NCBI GenBank assembly: GCA_023265355.1
Contig: JAHFTZ010000072.1
Location: 1 to 8,481, forward strand
Direction of reading: 5' to 3'
From: Terriglobus sp.
Lineage (GTDB): Bacteria; Acidobacteriota; Terriglobia; Terriglobales; Acidobacteriaceae
DNA length: 8,481 nucleotides
Part shown: positions 1 to 8,277 of the stretch, one piece after another
Position numbering within the stretch: the first letter of the stretch is position 1
Layout: each line of letters opens with the position of its first letter
Notes under the pieces: generated by a model
What the model was told of the DNA's origin: nothing
Seen by the model: only the letters and a program-made list of their open reading frames with translations
The model's database searches: none
Translations under genes and position numbers: made by a program

Positions 1-141
1 ATCACCCGCGCCGTCGTCGACGCGTACAACACCTCTTCGGGTGTTGCCGCACCGCCGCCATCGGCTCCGGGAGCAGGTCGTCCAGCCACAACGCAGCGTA
101 CCCCGCCGCGTTCGACTACGCCCACTGCCCCTAAGAAGTAA
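1..141 (+). CDS. C-terminal end of an unidentified protein, possibly a penicillin-binding protein (partial)
   Basis: Frame 1 is open from the window edge to a TAA at 139-141 and gives 46 residues. It starts with ITRAVVDAYN and continues into a low-complexity tail rich in Pro, Thr, Ala, Ser and Arg that ends in APKK. The opening resembles the end of the transpeptidase domain of class B penicillin-binding proteins (PBP2/FtsI-like), where a helix ending in 'DAY' precedes a variable tail. That match is from memory and rests on about ten residues, so the family is only a suggestion. The coding call is supported by the strong terminator that begins ten bases after the stop. The start and most of the gene lie outside the window, and the disordered tail carries no diagnostic motif. 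Any protein with a Pro/Thr-rich C-terminus could also fit. Confidence 0.55.
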   Translation: MTRAVVDAYNTSSGVAAPPPSAPGAGRPATTQRTPPRSTTPTAPKK

Positions 142-150
142 GCTCCAACA

Positions 151-198
151 ACACACGCAAAAAAAGGAGGCCTTACGGCCTCCTTTTTTTGCGTGTGT
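151..198. terminator. Strong bidirectional intrinsic terminator
   Basis: This is a perfect inverted repeat with 22-bp arms (151-172 and 177-198) around a TTAC loop. The core GGAGGCC/GGCCTCC hairpin is flanked by seven A on the left and seven T on the right, so each strand shows a GC-rich hairpin followed by a U-tract. An outer ACACACGC/GCGTGTGT pair extends the stem beyond the U-tract. It lies 10 nt after the stop of the partial plus-strand gene, and it would also block minus-strand transcripts coming from the receptor gene to the right. Confidence 0.93.
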
Positions 199-276
199 AA
201 AAATCCCTTTTGCCACGGATCTCTGTGGAAAAAAATGTGGATTGCAGGTTTCCCCTACACCTTCGGTGGAATCGCT

Positions 277-305
277 ACCGCGCCATGACGCGGTGTTCCT
301 TTTTT
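277..305 (+). terminator. Weak possible plus-strand terminator
   Basis: ACCGCG (277-282) pairs with CGCGGT (289-294) around a CCATGA loop. Six T follow at 300-305, five bases after the stem. The stem is short and the T-run is displaced, so it is at best a backup for the much stronger terminator at 151-198. Confidence 0.3.
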
Positions 306-455
306 AGGAAGCCATATTCTTCTTTAGATTGAACAATTTAGAGAGAACCAGAGAGGTTAACCCTAGCAAATCAGGTTCAAAATGTGGAAAGCCGGACAAA
401 AACCAGTTTCCACAGACTGTGTTATGTCTCAATCCAGGACGGCTACCGGACATTT

Positions 456-470
456 TGCATTTCGAATGCA
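456..470. repeat. Short inverted repeat TGCATT-TCG-AATGCA
   Basis: TGCATT (456-461) and AATGCA (465-470) are perfect complements around TCG. A T·G wobble and two T·A pairs can lengthen the stem outward. It could be an operator half-site pair or a small RNA hairpin, but there is no gene or promoter close enough to assign a role. Confidence 0.35.
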
Positions 471-570
471 GAAAGCAGCGGCAACGAAGAGCCGCACGTC
501 CCTCAAAAGAACGTATCCTTCCAGTTTTAAAATCCACAACAAGACTGAGCTGCAGTTGTCGCGCAGCATG

Positions 571-607
571 CAAGAAAAAGCGGCGAGCCCAGCTGGGGCT
601 CGCCGCT
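571..607 (-). terminator. Intrinsic terminator of the TonB-dependent receptor gene
   Basis: A perfect 12-bp stem (596-607 with 579-590) encloses a 5-nt loop. Read on the minus strand the hairpin is followed by TTTTCTTG. It begins 21 nt after the receptor stop codon (631-629), the expected place for a rho-independent terminator of that gene. The plus strand lacks a T-run after the stem, so it works in the minus direction only. Confidence 0.9.
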
Positions 608-628
608 CAAAAGTTACAGCGCTGCTGC

Positions 629-1360
629 TTAGAACGCGTAACGCAGGCTGAATTGGAACTGGCGATCCGCTCCGTAGGTCTGTCCCTTCGTCTGGGAGAG
701 ACCGAAGTTGCTGGAGGTCGGATTTACGACTGGGTTGTCTTTGGTGGGATGATTCGCCAGGTTGAAGGCCTCTGCACGGAAGACAAGCGCGTGATTCTCG
801 TGGTTCGGGATGATGTGCATCGTCTTCTGCAGGGCCGCACTGTAGCTCTGGAAACCAGGTCCAAAGATCTGGTTACGCGAACCGCGTGGAGCGAAGGTCC
901 CGGCAGCAGGCTGCACCCATACCGTCGGATCAAAGTAAAAGTCTCTGCCCCTCTGACCGGCAAAGCCCTTAGAGACATTAACTGGACCGTTGTGCCGCCA
1001 AAGCTGTGTACCAGATCCTTGGCCTACGCCAGCATAGTCCACACCGCTCACGGAGACATTCAGCGGACGTCCGGTCTGCCCCTGGAGAGTTCCCGAAAAC
1101 TGCCAGTTGCCCAGAACCGCGCGCTCGATGTAGTGAGTCGAGTGAGAAGCGAACGGGACGTTATAAACGAAGTTCGAGACGAAGACGTGCCGCGTATCGA
1201 AATCGCTCGGTCCATAGAAGATCGACTTGTCGTAAGCATTGGGCAGATTGGTGCCATTGCTGGAACCAAAGTCCATGCTCCTGGACCACGTGTAGGCAAC
1301 GCCGAACAGAAGGCCATGGGTCAATCTCCGTCGCAGGTTGACCTGGAGGGAGTGATACAT
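629..1360 (-). CDS. C-terminal barrel fragment of the interrupted receptor
   Basis: The open frame after the premature stop runs from 1549 to 629 (306 residues). The first Met is at 1360, giving 243 residues that begin MYHSLQVNLRRRL. It contains the conserved GVAYTWSRSMD barrel segment and the final RYAF. In intact homologues these lie inside the last quarter of the barrel, so this is not a natural gene start. The bases AAGGG lie seven nt before the Met codon and could be misread as a ribosome binding site. The residues between 1549 and 1361 (IAYVGRRGIHL and GFSNINETQNKGSS) also match the family, so the biologically meaningful unit starts upstream. A separate product would lack a signal peptide and could not reach the outer membrane. 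Confidence 0.4.
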   Translation of the reverse strand: MYHSLQVNLRRRLTHGLLFGVAYTWSRSMDFGSSNGTNLPNAYDKSIFYGPSDFDTRHVFVSNFVYNVPFASHSTHYIERAVLGNWQFSGTLQGQTGRPLNVSVSGVDYAGVGQGSGTQLWRHNGPVNVSKGFAGQRGRDFYFDPTVWVQPAAGTFAPRGSRNQIFGPGFQSYSAALQKTMHIIPNHENHALVFRAEAFNLANHPTKDNPVVNPTSSNFGLSQTKGQTYGADRQFQFSLRYAF

Positions 1361-1549
1361 GGACGAGCCCTTATTCTGCGTCTCGTTGATGTTGGAGAAG
1401 CCCTTGAACTGGCGCAGGGCATCCGGCTGTTTTACATTCGGATTGGCCTGAATCGTTCCGGGCTGGAGCTGATTGATGTTCGCAAGCTGCTCCAGGTGGA
1501 TGCCGCGACGACCAACGTAGGCGATGTTGAACGTTCCGATAGCCTTCAG

Positions 1550-4117
1550 TTACTGTTCAACGGTCAGGTTCCACGCGTAGGCCTCAGGGCTTGGATAATT
1601 GAAGGCCTGCGAAGAGTAGTTGAACGGAAAGCTGTTCGTTCCCACACCACCTGGCTGGTCGACGCTTCCGTTAGTGACGGTGGAAGAGGGCTGGAATGGA
1701 GCGTTACCACCGGTAAACACGTTGTCGCTGATGCCGAGGCGTTGGAAGTAGCGACCAAATCCGCCACGGATCACCATATCGGGACGTGCCTGATACGCGA
1801 AACCTATGCGCGGTTGAATGTTGGACTTCACTGTGGGCGAGTACGTGTTGCTAAAGCCGCGGAACAAGCGGCTAAACGCTCCTCCAATGATGGAGGGATC
1901 CACGTGACCGGCGGCCGAAGAGGGGAAGCCGCTGCCTGGGATAACGACGCCGTTGTAGCGATCGCCGCCCGTCACAATGTCCGTAACGGGATCGACCGTG
2001 GAAGCCAGCGACGGATCGTAGCTGCCCGGATTGAAGACGGACTGGTTGCCCCACTTTGCGTAGTAGGGATTCATGATGCTGTAGCGAGCGCCGAGCTCGA
2101 TGACGAGGTTGGAACGCGCGCGCCATTGATCCTGAAGGAAGCCTTCATACATCGTGCCGCGATAGAGGGTGTAGGAGCGCGTACCGATTTCGCCGTAGGT
2201 ATCGAAGAGACCTGCCGCAGCGTTGGCTACAGCTCGTCCCGTTGTCGGAGCGGAGTTACCGCGCGTATCGGAGAAACGGAAGAAGCCGTTCTGGTTGTTG
2301 GTCGCTCCAGGGGTGGTGCTGGAGACGCTGATCTGGTCAAAGTTATTTTCACCAGCGTATTCAAAGTTGAAGCCTGCTTTGAGTGTGTGATTTCCCCACA
2401 CCTTGGTGAAGTTATCAGCCGCTCCGTAGACAATACCGCCGGAGCTTGAGGGATACGGCAGGCCGTCCAGGGTTTGGAAGTTGCCGATCTGGATAGTTGG
2501 GATCTTGTTCGGGATCTGCTTGGTTCCTGCCCCATAGAGGTAGGGGTAGTTGATGCCATAGCTCGTACGATCGTAGAGACCCGAGGACAGGTCGATACCG
2601 ATCTTCACGTGATCGGCGGCGGCTGAGACAACGAGTTCATTCACCATGGTCGGAGAGATCGTCCACTGGTAGTGGAAGACTGCGACCTGATTGGGGCGAT
2701 GGAAGGTCTGCGGTGTGCGGTTGAAGCTGCCCGAGTGTGGGTTGCGGTTGTCGTAGTTGAAGTTCAGCAGCGAGAAACGGAACCGCTGGCTGTCCTTCGG
2801 AATGAAGTCGATGACCAGCGTATCCTTGCGCTGAGACTCTGTGTACAGAGCGGCATCGGTCCAGTTGAAGGTGTTGGACCCGGTTACGTTTGGCAGAGGA
2901 AACGCCCGGAGAAGGCCAAGACCATTTGCACTAAGGTCACCCGGAACGGTCCGCATGTCATTGTTAGCGTACGGCAGCCCCGTGGTCGGACTCTTGATCT
3001 GATTGTTGACGCAGGTCCCTGTCGTCGTTTGACCGGCAGCGTTGAGACAGCTGTAAAAGATGTTTGGAGACAGCAGTTCGCCGAAGTCGCCGTTGCGCAT
3101 CCGCGCCGTCGGAGCCAACCAGGAAACCGTGTCATCGTGGTTGTACTTCACAAACTCCTGTCCCGCGAGGAAGAAGAGCTTCTGGCGGCCCGTATTGAAG
3201 TGAGGGAAGGTGACCGGGCCATTGAAGTTCCAGCCAAACTGGTTGTAGCGGAACGCCTGCGGTTTGTTGGGCGTGTTTGTGAGTGCGGCGGTCAGCTTTC
3301 TCTGCCAGGTGTTGGCATTGAGCGCCGTATTACGGAAGAACTCATACACCGAACCATGGAACTGGCTGGTGCCGCTCTTGGGAACCATGCGAATCTGACC
3401 GCCAGAGGCGCGACCAAACTCCGCCGGGTAACTCGTGGTGAGGATCTGGATCTGCGAGGTGGAGTCCACATCCGCGACACCGACGCTGGTTCCGTTCGAA
3501 CGCGTGCGCACCATCGGAGCGCCGTCCAGGGTAATGATGCTCTCCTGGCTTCTAGCGCCGCCAACGTTGATCCCGTTATCGAGCGAGAAGGCGAAGGCTG
3601 CCATAGAGTTGTTGCGGACGACGCCCGGCTCCATCTGGGAAAGGTAGAGCGGGTTGCGTCCGTTGAGTTGAATACTCTTGACCTGCTCCTGCGTAACAAG
3701 CTGACCGACCGATGCGCTCTCCGTCTGCACGGCATTGGCGCCCGCTTCTACGGTGATGCTCGTACCTGCCTCGCCTACTTTGAGAGAGATATCGACACGA
3801 CGGCCAATGCTGGCATCCACCTGCACGTCGCTCACGGACGCAGAGCGGAATCCTGGACTGGTGACGGTTACCGTGTAACGGCTTGGCCGGATATTGACGA
3901 AGTTGTAGTTGCCGGATTCGTTGGTCGTCGTATCACGATCCTGCCCTGTAGCAACATCGCGCGCGACCACTTTGGCGTTCGGGAGTGCGGCACCATTTGC
4001 ATCGGTGACCGCTCCCGTAAGGGATGAGTTATCTGATTGGGCGGTGATGTTCTGGCCTGCAGCCAGAATCAACACGACGAGTGCGACTCTCTTCCAGCAA
4101 TTGAAAATGCGAAACAT
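1550..4117 (-). CDS. TonB-dependent receptor, N-terminal 855 residues (truncated product)
   Basis: This is the part translated before the premature TAA. Residues 1-27 are a signal peptide: a basic n-region with KR at 9-10, the hydrophobic stretch VALVVLILAAG, and a likely cleavage after TAQ. Residues about 32-115 form the carboxypeptidase-regulatory-like (Cna_B-type) sandwich, with TGAVTDANGAALPNAKV, the GNYNF turn and a YTVTVTSPGF strand. Residues about 125-250 are the plug, including LNGRNPLYL, ITLDGAP, and YPAEFGRASGGQI followed by the FHGSVYEFFRN segment typical of Oar-like receptors. Barrel strands follow to residue 855, where WNLTVEQ stops. I see no clear TonB box. The start is chosen because GGAG sits five bases upstream of the ATG and the signal peptide follows directly. 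Without the last barrel strands and the terminal Phe, this product should not fold in the outer membrane and would probably be degraded by periplasmic proteases. Confidence 0.85.
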   Translation of the reverse strand: MFRIFNCWKRVALVVLILAAGQNITAQSDNSSLTGAVTDANGAALPNAKVVARDVATGQDRDTTTNESGNYNFVNIRPSRYTVTVTSPGFRSASVSDVQVDASIGRRVDISLKVGEAGTSITVEAGANAVQTESASVGQLVTQEQVKSIQLNGRNPLYLSQMEPGVVRNNSMAAFAFSLDNGINVGGARSQESIITLDGAPMVRTRSNGTSVGVADVDSTSQIQILTTSYPAEFGRASGGQIRMVPKSGTSQFHGSVYEFFRNTALNANTWQRKLTAALTNTPNKPQAFRYNQFGWNFNGPVTFPHFNTGRQKLFFLAGQEFVKYNHDDTVSWLAPTARMRNGDFGELLSPNIFYSCLNAAGQTTTGTCVNNQIKSPTTGLPYANNDMRTVPGDLSANGLGLLRAFPLPNVTGSNTFNWTDAALYTESQRKDTLVIDFIPKDSQRFRFSLLNFNYDNRNPHSGSFNRTPQTFHRPNQVAVFHYQWTISPTMVNELVVSAAADHVKIGIDLSSGLYDRTSYGINYPYLYGAGTKQIPNKIPTIQIGNFQTLDGLPYPSSSGGIVYGAADNFTKVWGNHTLKAGFNFEYAGENNFDQISVSSTTPGATNNQNGFFRFSDTRGNSAPTTGRAVANAAAGLFDTYGEIGTRSYTLYRGTMYEGFLQDQWRARSNLVIELGARYSIMNPYYAKWGNQSVFNPGSYDPSLASTVDPVTDIVTGGDRYNGVVIPGSGFPSSAAGHVDPSIIGGAFSRLFRGFSNTYSPTVKSNIQPRIGFAYQARPDMVIRGGFGRYFQRLGISDNVFTGGNAPFQPSSTVTNGSVDQPGGVGTNSFPFNYSSQAFNYPSPEAYAWNLTVEQ

Positions 4118-4120
4118 GGG

Positions 4121-4126
4121 CTCTCC
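4121..4126 (-). promoter_or_regulatory. Ribosome binding site of the receptor gene
   Basis: GGAGAG on the minus strand, with GGAG ending five bases before the ATG at 4117. It fixes the start codon and places the signal peptide at the N-terminus. Confidence 0.75.
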
Positions 4127-4181
4127 AAAAGAACTGCACAGGTTAAACGTCTAATTTCTGCTAGTTATCGGTTGCGGAGCC

Positions 4182-4210
4182 TTTGTAGGCCTTTGCCTTT
4201 GGAGAGTCAA
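4182..4210 (-). promoter_or_regulatory. Sigma70-type promoter of the receptor gene
   Basis: On the minus strand TTGACT (4210-4205, 5/6 of the -35 consensus) is followed after exactly 17 nt by TACAAA (4187-4182, 4/6 of the -10). Transcription would begin near 4175, leaving a leader of about 58 nt before the ATG. It lies in the 219-nt gap after lepA, which argues that the receptor has its own promoter and is not simply co-transcribed with lepA. Confidence 0.5.
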
Positions 4211-4227
4211 GTGAAAATTCTGTGACC

Positions 4228-4253
4228 AAATCTTCCCTTTAGAGGAAAGATTT
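4228..4253. promoter_or_regulatory. Inverted repeat upstream of the receptor promoter (possible operator)
   Basis: AAATCTTCC (4228-4236) pairs with GGAAAGATTT (4244-4253) with one bulged base, around a CTTTAGA spacer. It lies 18 nt upstream of the -35 element. The position suits an activator or repressor site. There is no T-run on the minus strand, so it is a poor terminator for lepA. Confidence 0.3.
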
Positions 4254-4270
4254 TAGACATGGCTCTGCCT

Positions 4271-4298
4271 CCCTCTTCAGGCTGGCTGGAGAAGAGGG
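4271..4298 (-). terminator. Hairpin downstream of lepA, terminator role uncertain
   Basis: CCCTCTTC (4271-4278) and GAAGAGGG (4291-4298) form an 8-bp stem with a 12-nt loop, starting 39 nt after the lepA stop. No U-tract follows on the minus strand, so it may only protect the mRNA 3' end, pause polymerase, or be fortuitous. Confidence 0.3.
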
Positions 4299-4336
4299 TG
4301 TGCTGGAAGAGTGAAAGTAACCGCTGTCGTAAGCGA

Positions 4337-6139
<1,803 letters not shown>

Positions 6140-6214
6140 GAAGAGGCGGGATACTCCAGACTCCATCTTAACAGCTACGAGCAGCCAAAAGAGACCAGTC
6201 GTGGGCTGGGTGAC

Positions 6215-6220
6215 TACAAT
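6215..6220 (+). promoter_or_regulatory. Possible -10 element for the transglycosylase gene
   Basis: TACAAT matches 5/6 of the sigma70 -10 consensus. No good -35 lies 16-18 nt upstream; the best is GAGACC at 6191. Transcription from it would start at about 6226-6228, right on the GTG at 6227, which would give a leaderless or almost leaderless mRNA. It competes with the reading in which the same bases serve as a Shine-Dalgarno sequence. Confidence 0.3.
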
Positions 6221-6229
6221 AAAGAGGTG
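6221..6229 (+). promoter_or_regulatory. Shine-Dalgarno sequence deciding a TTG start
   Basis: AAAGAGGTG matches 8/9 of the ideal AAGGAGGTG. Its GAGG part lies five bases before TTG at 6233, a good spacing, whereas it overlaps the in-frame GTG at 6227 and cannot serve that codon. No in-frame ATG is available upstream that would not overlap lepA. Confidence 0.6.
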
Positions 6230-6232
6230 CAA

Positions 6233-8101
6233 TTGAACCTTCGGACGTCGCCCAAGTACGCTCTTCGCGCCCTATTGTGTGTGCCTCTCTTCTTTTTAGC
6301 AGGGTGCCCCGCAGAGCAGGGAGGCGGTACGCCGCCGAAGCAGGCGACGGCGCCTGCCCTGACACCCTCGGCCGAAGCGGTGAAGGTAGACCCGGCGGTA
6401 CAGTTTGCCGACCGCCAGTTAGTAGTCAAAGTACAGCAACTCATCGCTCAGGTAGACCGCACCTACCAGAGCGGCGTGCAGAACTACCGTGCAGGGCGTC
6501 TGGATGCAGCCCGCCTGGACTTCGACTTCGCCGTAGACCTCATGCTGACCAGCGGGATCGATATCAAGACGAATGATGCGCTGAACGACGAGTTTGAGCG
6601 CACAGTGGGTTCCGTAAATGCCCTGGAGATGGATGCCCTGAAGCAGGGCAACGGCTTCTCTCCACGCATTGAAGAGTCTCCGGTAGAGGCTGCGGGCGAT
6701 TTGACCTTCCCCTCGAATCCCGAATTGACCGCACAGTTGAACGCCGAGTTGAAGACCACGACCTCCGATCTTCCTCTGGTGGTGAACGACTACGTTGCCG
6801 GATACATCTCTTACTTCACCAACAACGCAGGCGGCCACGCCCACCTGGTGCGTTCGCTGGAACGCGCTGGCAAGTACGAAGCCATGATCAAGAAGATCCT
6901 GCGCGAAGAAGGCGTTCCTCAGGATCTGATCTACCAGGCGATTGCCGAATCGGGCTTTCAGCCGCAGGCGTTCAACGCAAAGAGCGGCGCAGGAGGCATG
7001 TGGCAGTTCATGCCCTTCCGCGGTGCCTACGGTCTGGACCGCAATGGCTGGTTCGATGAGCGCTTCGACCCGGAGAAGTCCTCGCGCGCCTATGCGAAGT
7101 ACATGAAGACGCTCTACAACCAGTTCGGCGACTGGTATCTGGTCATGGCTGCCTACGATTGGGGTCCAGGCAATGTACAGAAGGCCGTCATGCGGACCGG
7201 GTACGCAGACTTCTGGGAGCTCTACCGGCGCAATGCCCTACCGGGCGAAACGAAGAACTACGTTCCCGCTATGCTGGCTGCGGCCATCATGGCGAAGAAC
7301 CCGAAGCAGTATGGTTTGACCTCCATGAACGTGGAACCCGCCGCAAACTATGACACGGTGACGGTGAACTACGCCATGGATCTACGTCTTGCGGCGGACG
7401 TCACGGACTCCACACTGGCCACGCTGGTGGGCTTGAATCCATCGCTGCTGCGCCTCAACACACCGCGCGATATCTCCTTCGATCTGCACATTCCGGGCGG
7501 AACGAAGGAGATGTTCCAGAAGCGCATCGCTGAAATCCCAGAGGAGAAGAGAGCCAGCTGGCGCTTCCACGATGTGCGTGCGGGAGAGACTTTGCAGCAG
7601 GTGGCGGACCTCTTTCATGTGAAGGCGGACGACCTCGCGGCGGCCAACGACCTCGCGGCGGGAGAAGGTGTGGAGGCTGGCGACGAGTTGGTTGTGCCCG
7701 TGTACACCAGCGTTTCGGCGGCGAGCGCGCATCCGCAAAGGTACACCTCGCGTCGCGGCGATACGCTGGTCACAGTCGCCGATCGCTTCGGAGTTTCGAG
7801 CGAGCAGCTGCGCCGTTGGAATCACCTGAGATCGAATTCGATCAGCGCCGGACGTTCGCTCTACGTTGCGGAACCGGTACGCATGGCTCCCTCCGCGCGT
7901 GTGAGGAGCCGCGGAGGACGTGGCAGAAAATCAGCTCGTGGCGCGGATTCTAGCGGCTCCAGAGGAAAGAGTGGGACACGCGCTTCTTCCTCCGGCCACG
8001 CCTCCGTCTCGCGCAGATCGAGCCCAGGCTCATCGTCGCGTTCTAGGGCCGGATCGACTTCGAAGGCGACGAAGAAGAGTTCAACGAAGAGGCATCGCTA
8101 G
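6233..8101 (+). CDS. Membrane-bound lytic murein transglycosylase (MltD-like, GH23) with two LysM domains
   Basis: The protein cleaves the MurNAc-GlcNAc bond of peptidoglycan, forming 1,6-anhydroMurNAc ends during wall remodelling. It has 622 residues from the TTG start. A lipoprotein signal has a basic n-region and FLAGC, with Cys25 as the lipidated residue; the next residues PAE do not include the Asp+2 inner-membrane retention signal of E. coli. Residues about 60-110 resemble one TPR-like helical pair ([18 protein letters not shown]). The GH23 domain spans about 200-355, with catalytic Glu239 in AIAESGFQP, then [11 protein letters not shown] (251-261) and [10 protein letters not shown] (306-315). 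LysM domains at about 445-490 and 503-546 bind glycan. Residues 551-622 form a disordered tail with 20 Arg/Lys, about 22 Ser and one acidic residue. The classical AYNxG motif reads AYDWG here. A GTG start at 6227 would add two residues. Confidence 0.92.
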   Translation: MNLRTSPKYALRALLCVPLFFLAGCPAEQGGGTPPKQATAPALTPSAEAVKVDPAVQFADRQLVVKVQQLIAQVDRTYQSGVQNYRAGRLDAARLDFDFAVDLMLTSGIDIKTNDALNDEFERTVGSVNALEMDALKQGNGFSPRIEESPVEAAGDLTFPSNPELTAQLNAELKTTTSDLPLVVNDYVAGYISYFTNNAGGHAHLVRSLERAGKYEAMIKKILREEGVPQDLIYQAIAESGFQPQAFNAKSGAGGMWQFMPFRGAYGLDRNGWFDERFDPEKSSRAYAKYMKTLYNQFGDWYLVMAAYDWGPGNVQKAVMRTGYADFWELYRRNALPGETKNYVPAMLAAAIMAKNPKQYGLTSMNVEPAANYDTVTVNYAMDLRLAADVTDSTLATLVGLNPSLLRLNTPRDISFDLHIPGGTKEMFQKRIAEIPEEKRASWRFHDVRAGETLQQVADLFHVKADDLAAANDLAAGEGVEAGDELVVPVYTSVSAASAHPQRYTSRRGDTLVTVADRFGVSSEQLRRWNHLRSNSISAGRSLYVAEPVRMAPSARVRSRGGRGRKSARGADSSGSRGKSGTRASSSGHASVSRRSSPGSSSRSRAGSTSKATKKSSTKRHR

Positions 8102-8277
8102 GCCTAAGAACATCGTTCAACGCGATGCCGATCGAAACTTATTTCGTCTTCTGCGAATCTTTCGTCGAAAACACTTGCCATCGTGCGCAGAGAGATGCAC
8201 CATATTGCTGTATTGCGTGTTGCACTAATTGTGCATCCAACTAACGAACGACCACACGCAACTCCGGAGCGAGAGCA
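8102..8277 (+). promoter_or_regulatory. Gap upstream of the acidic gene, with TGCAC repeats
   Basis: There is no convincing terminator after the transglycosylase stop. Weak 5-bp hairpins at 8111-8127 and 8133-8146 are followed only by TCTTCT. Further on, TGCAC occurs at 8196-8200 and 8221-8225, and its complement GTGCA at 8231-8235; the last two form an inverted repeat around TAATT. TTGC also recurs at 8205, 8213 and 8220. TTGCCA at 8175-8180 could be a -35, but no good -10 stands at the right distance. The repeats could be a regulator site for the next gene. Confidence 0.3.
8266..8269 (+). promoter_or_regulatory. Ribosome binding site of the acidic gene
   Basis: GGAG ends eight bases before the ATG at 8278, and a second purine stretch GAGAG lies at 8271-8275. 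This supports the start of an open frame that would otherwise rest on composition alone. Confidence 0.55.

Larger units (their letters stand above)
199..578. other. Non-coding island between two terminators, with a cluster of TCCACA words
   Basis: No credible gene lies in this stretch of about 380 nt. The short open frames have odd composition, rich in Arg, Cys or Lys, lack good ribosome binding sites, and run across the receptor terminator. What can be seen: TCCACA or its complement occurs five times (TGTGGA at 224-229, 236-241 and 383-388; TCCACA at 409-414 and 533-538). Most copies are flanked by A/T runs, giving nonamers such as TTTTCCACA and AAATCCACA that match 7-8 of 9 positions of the DnaA box TTATCCACA. 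There is also a weak hairpin with a T-run at 277-305 and an inverted repeat at 456-470. No dnaA, dnaN or other replication gene is visible nearby, so calling it an origin is not justified. Confidence 0.5.
629..4117 (-). pseudogene. Oar-like TonB-dependent receptor gene interrupted by an in-frame stop
   Basis: The frame runs for 1163 codons from ATG (4117-4115) to TAA (631-629), broken only by TAA at 1552-1550 (codon 856). The homology continues in the same frame, so this is a nonsense codon and not a frameshift. The product would be an outer-membrane beta-barrel with an N-terminal carboxypeptidase-regulatory-like fold and a plug, a family greatly expanded in Acidobacteriota. Its substrates are mostly unknown; sugars or peptides are often proposed. 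The C-terminus QFSLRYAF ends in Phe, the classical signal for the BAM assembly machinery. Promoter, ribosome binding site and terminator are all intact, and no other disabling change is visible. Local text around the stop is LTVEQ-stop-LKAIGTF; homologues usually have a Glu or Gln there, and one base change (GAA or CAA to TAA) explains it. A sequencing error cannot be excluded. Confidence 0.85.

Noticed and set aside
304..573. An 89-codon minus-strand open frame beyond the receptor terminator.
   Set aside because: It starts inside the terminator tail, has scattered Cys and Arg, and has no ribosome binding site or recognisable motif.
199..578. A replication origin, from the DnaA-box-like words.
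   Set aside because: The nonamers match the box only 7-8 of 9, there is no clear AT-rich unwinding element, and no dnaA, dnaN or parAB gene is in the window. It is kept only as a finding to check.
382..651. An 89-codon plus-strand open frame in the island.
   Set aside because: It runs across the receptor terminator and stop codon, has unusual Lys/Arg/Ser composition and no ribosome binding site.
1361..1560. A frameshift between the two receptor pieces.
   Set aside because: Translating the bases between them shows both pieces share one frame, with family-like sequence throughout; only a TAA codon separates them.
329..2449. A 706-codon plus-strand open frame starting at TTG 329.
   Set aside because: It lies antisense to the receptor gene, crosses its terminator, has no domain-like composition, and is explained by the codon bias of the opposite strand.
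2672..4027. A 451-codon plus-strand open frame.
   Set aside because: It is entirely antisense to the receptor plug and barrel, is rich in Arg/Val as expected for a shadow, and has no ribosome binding site or family resemblance.
6140..6232. Upstream extension of lepA to 6232 (MHLFIVV start).
   Set aside because: The extra 31 residues are not part of the LepA family, and the region overlaps the start of the divergent gene. The ATG at 6139 matches the family N-terminus.
8133..8170. CGAAA/TTTCG words (8133, 8142, 8160, 8166) as a terminator or switching RNA after the transglycosylase.
   Set aside because: The stems are only five bp, lack a real U-tract, and such short words arise easily by chance.
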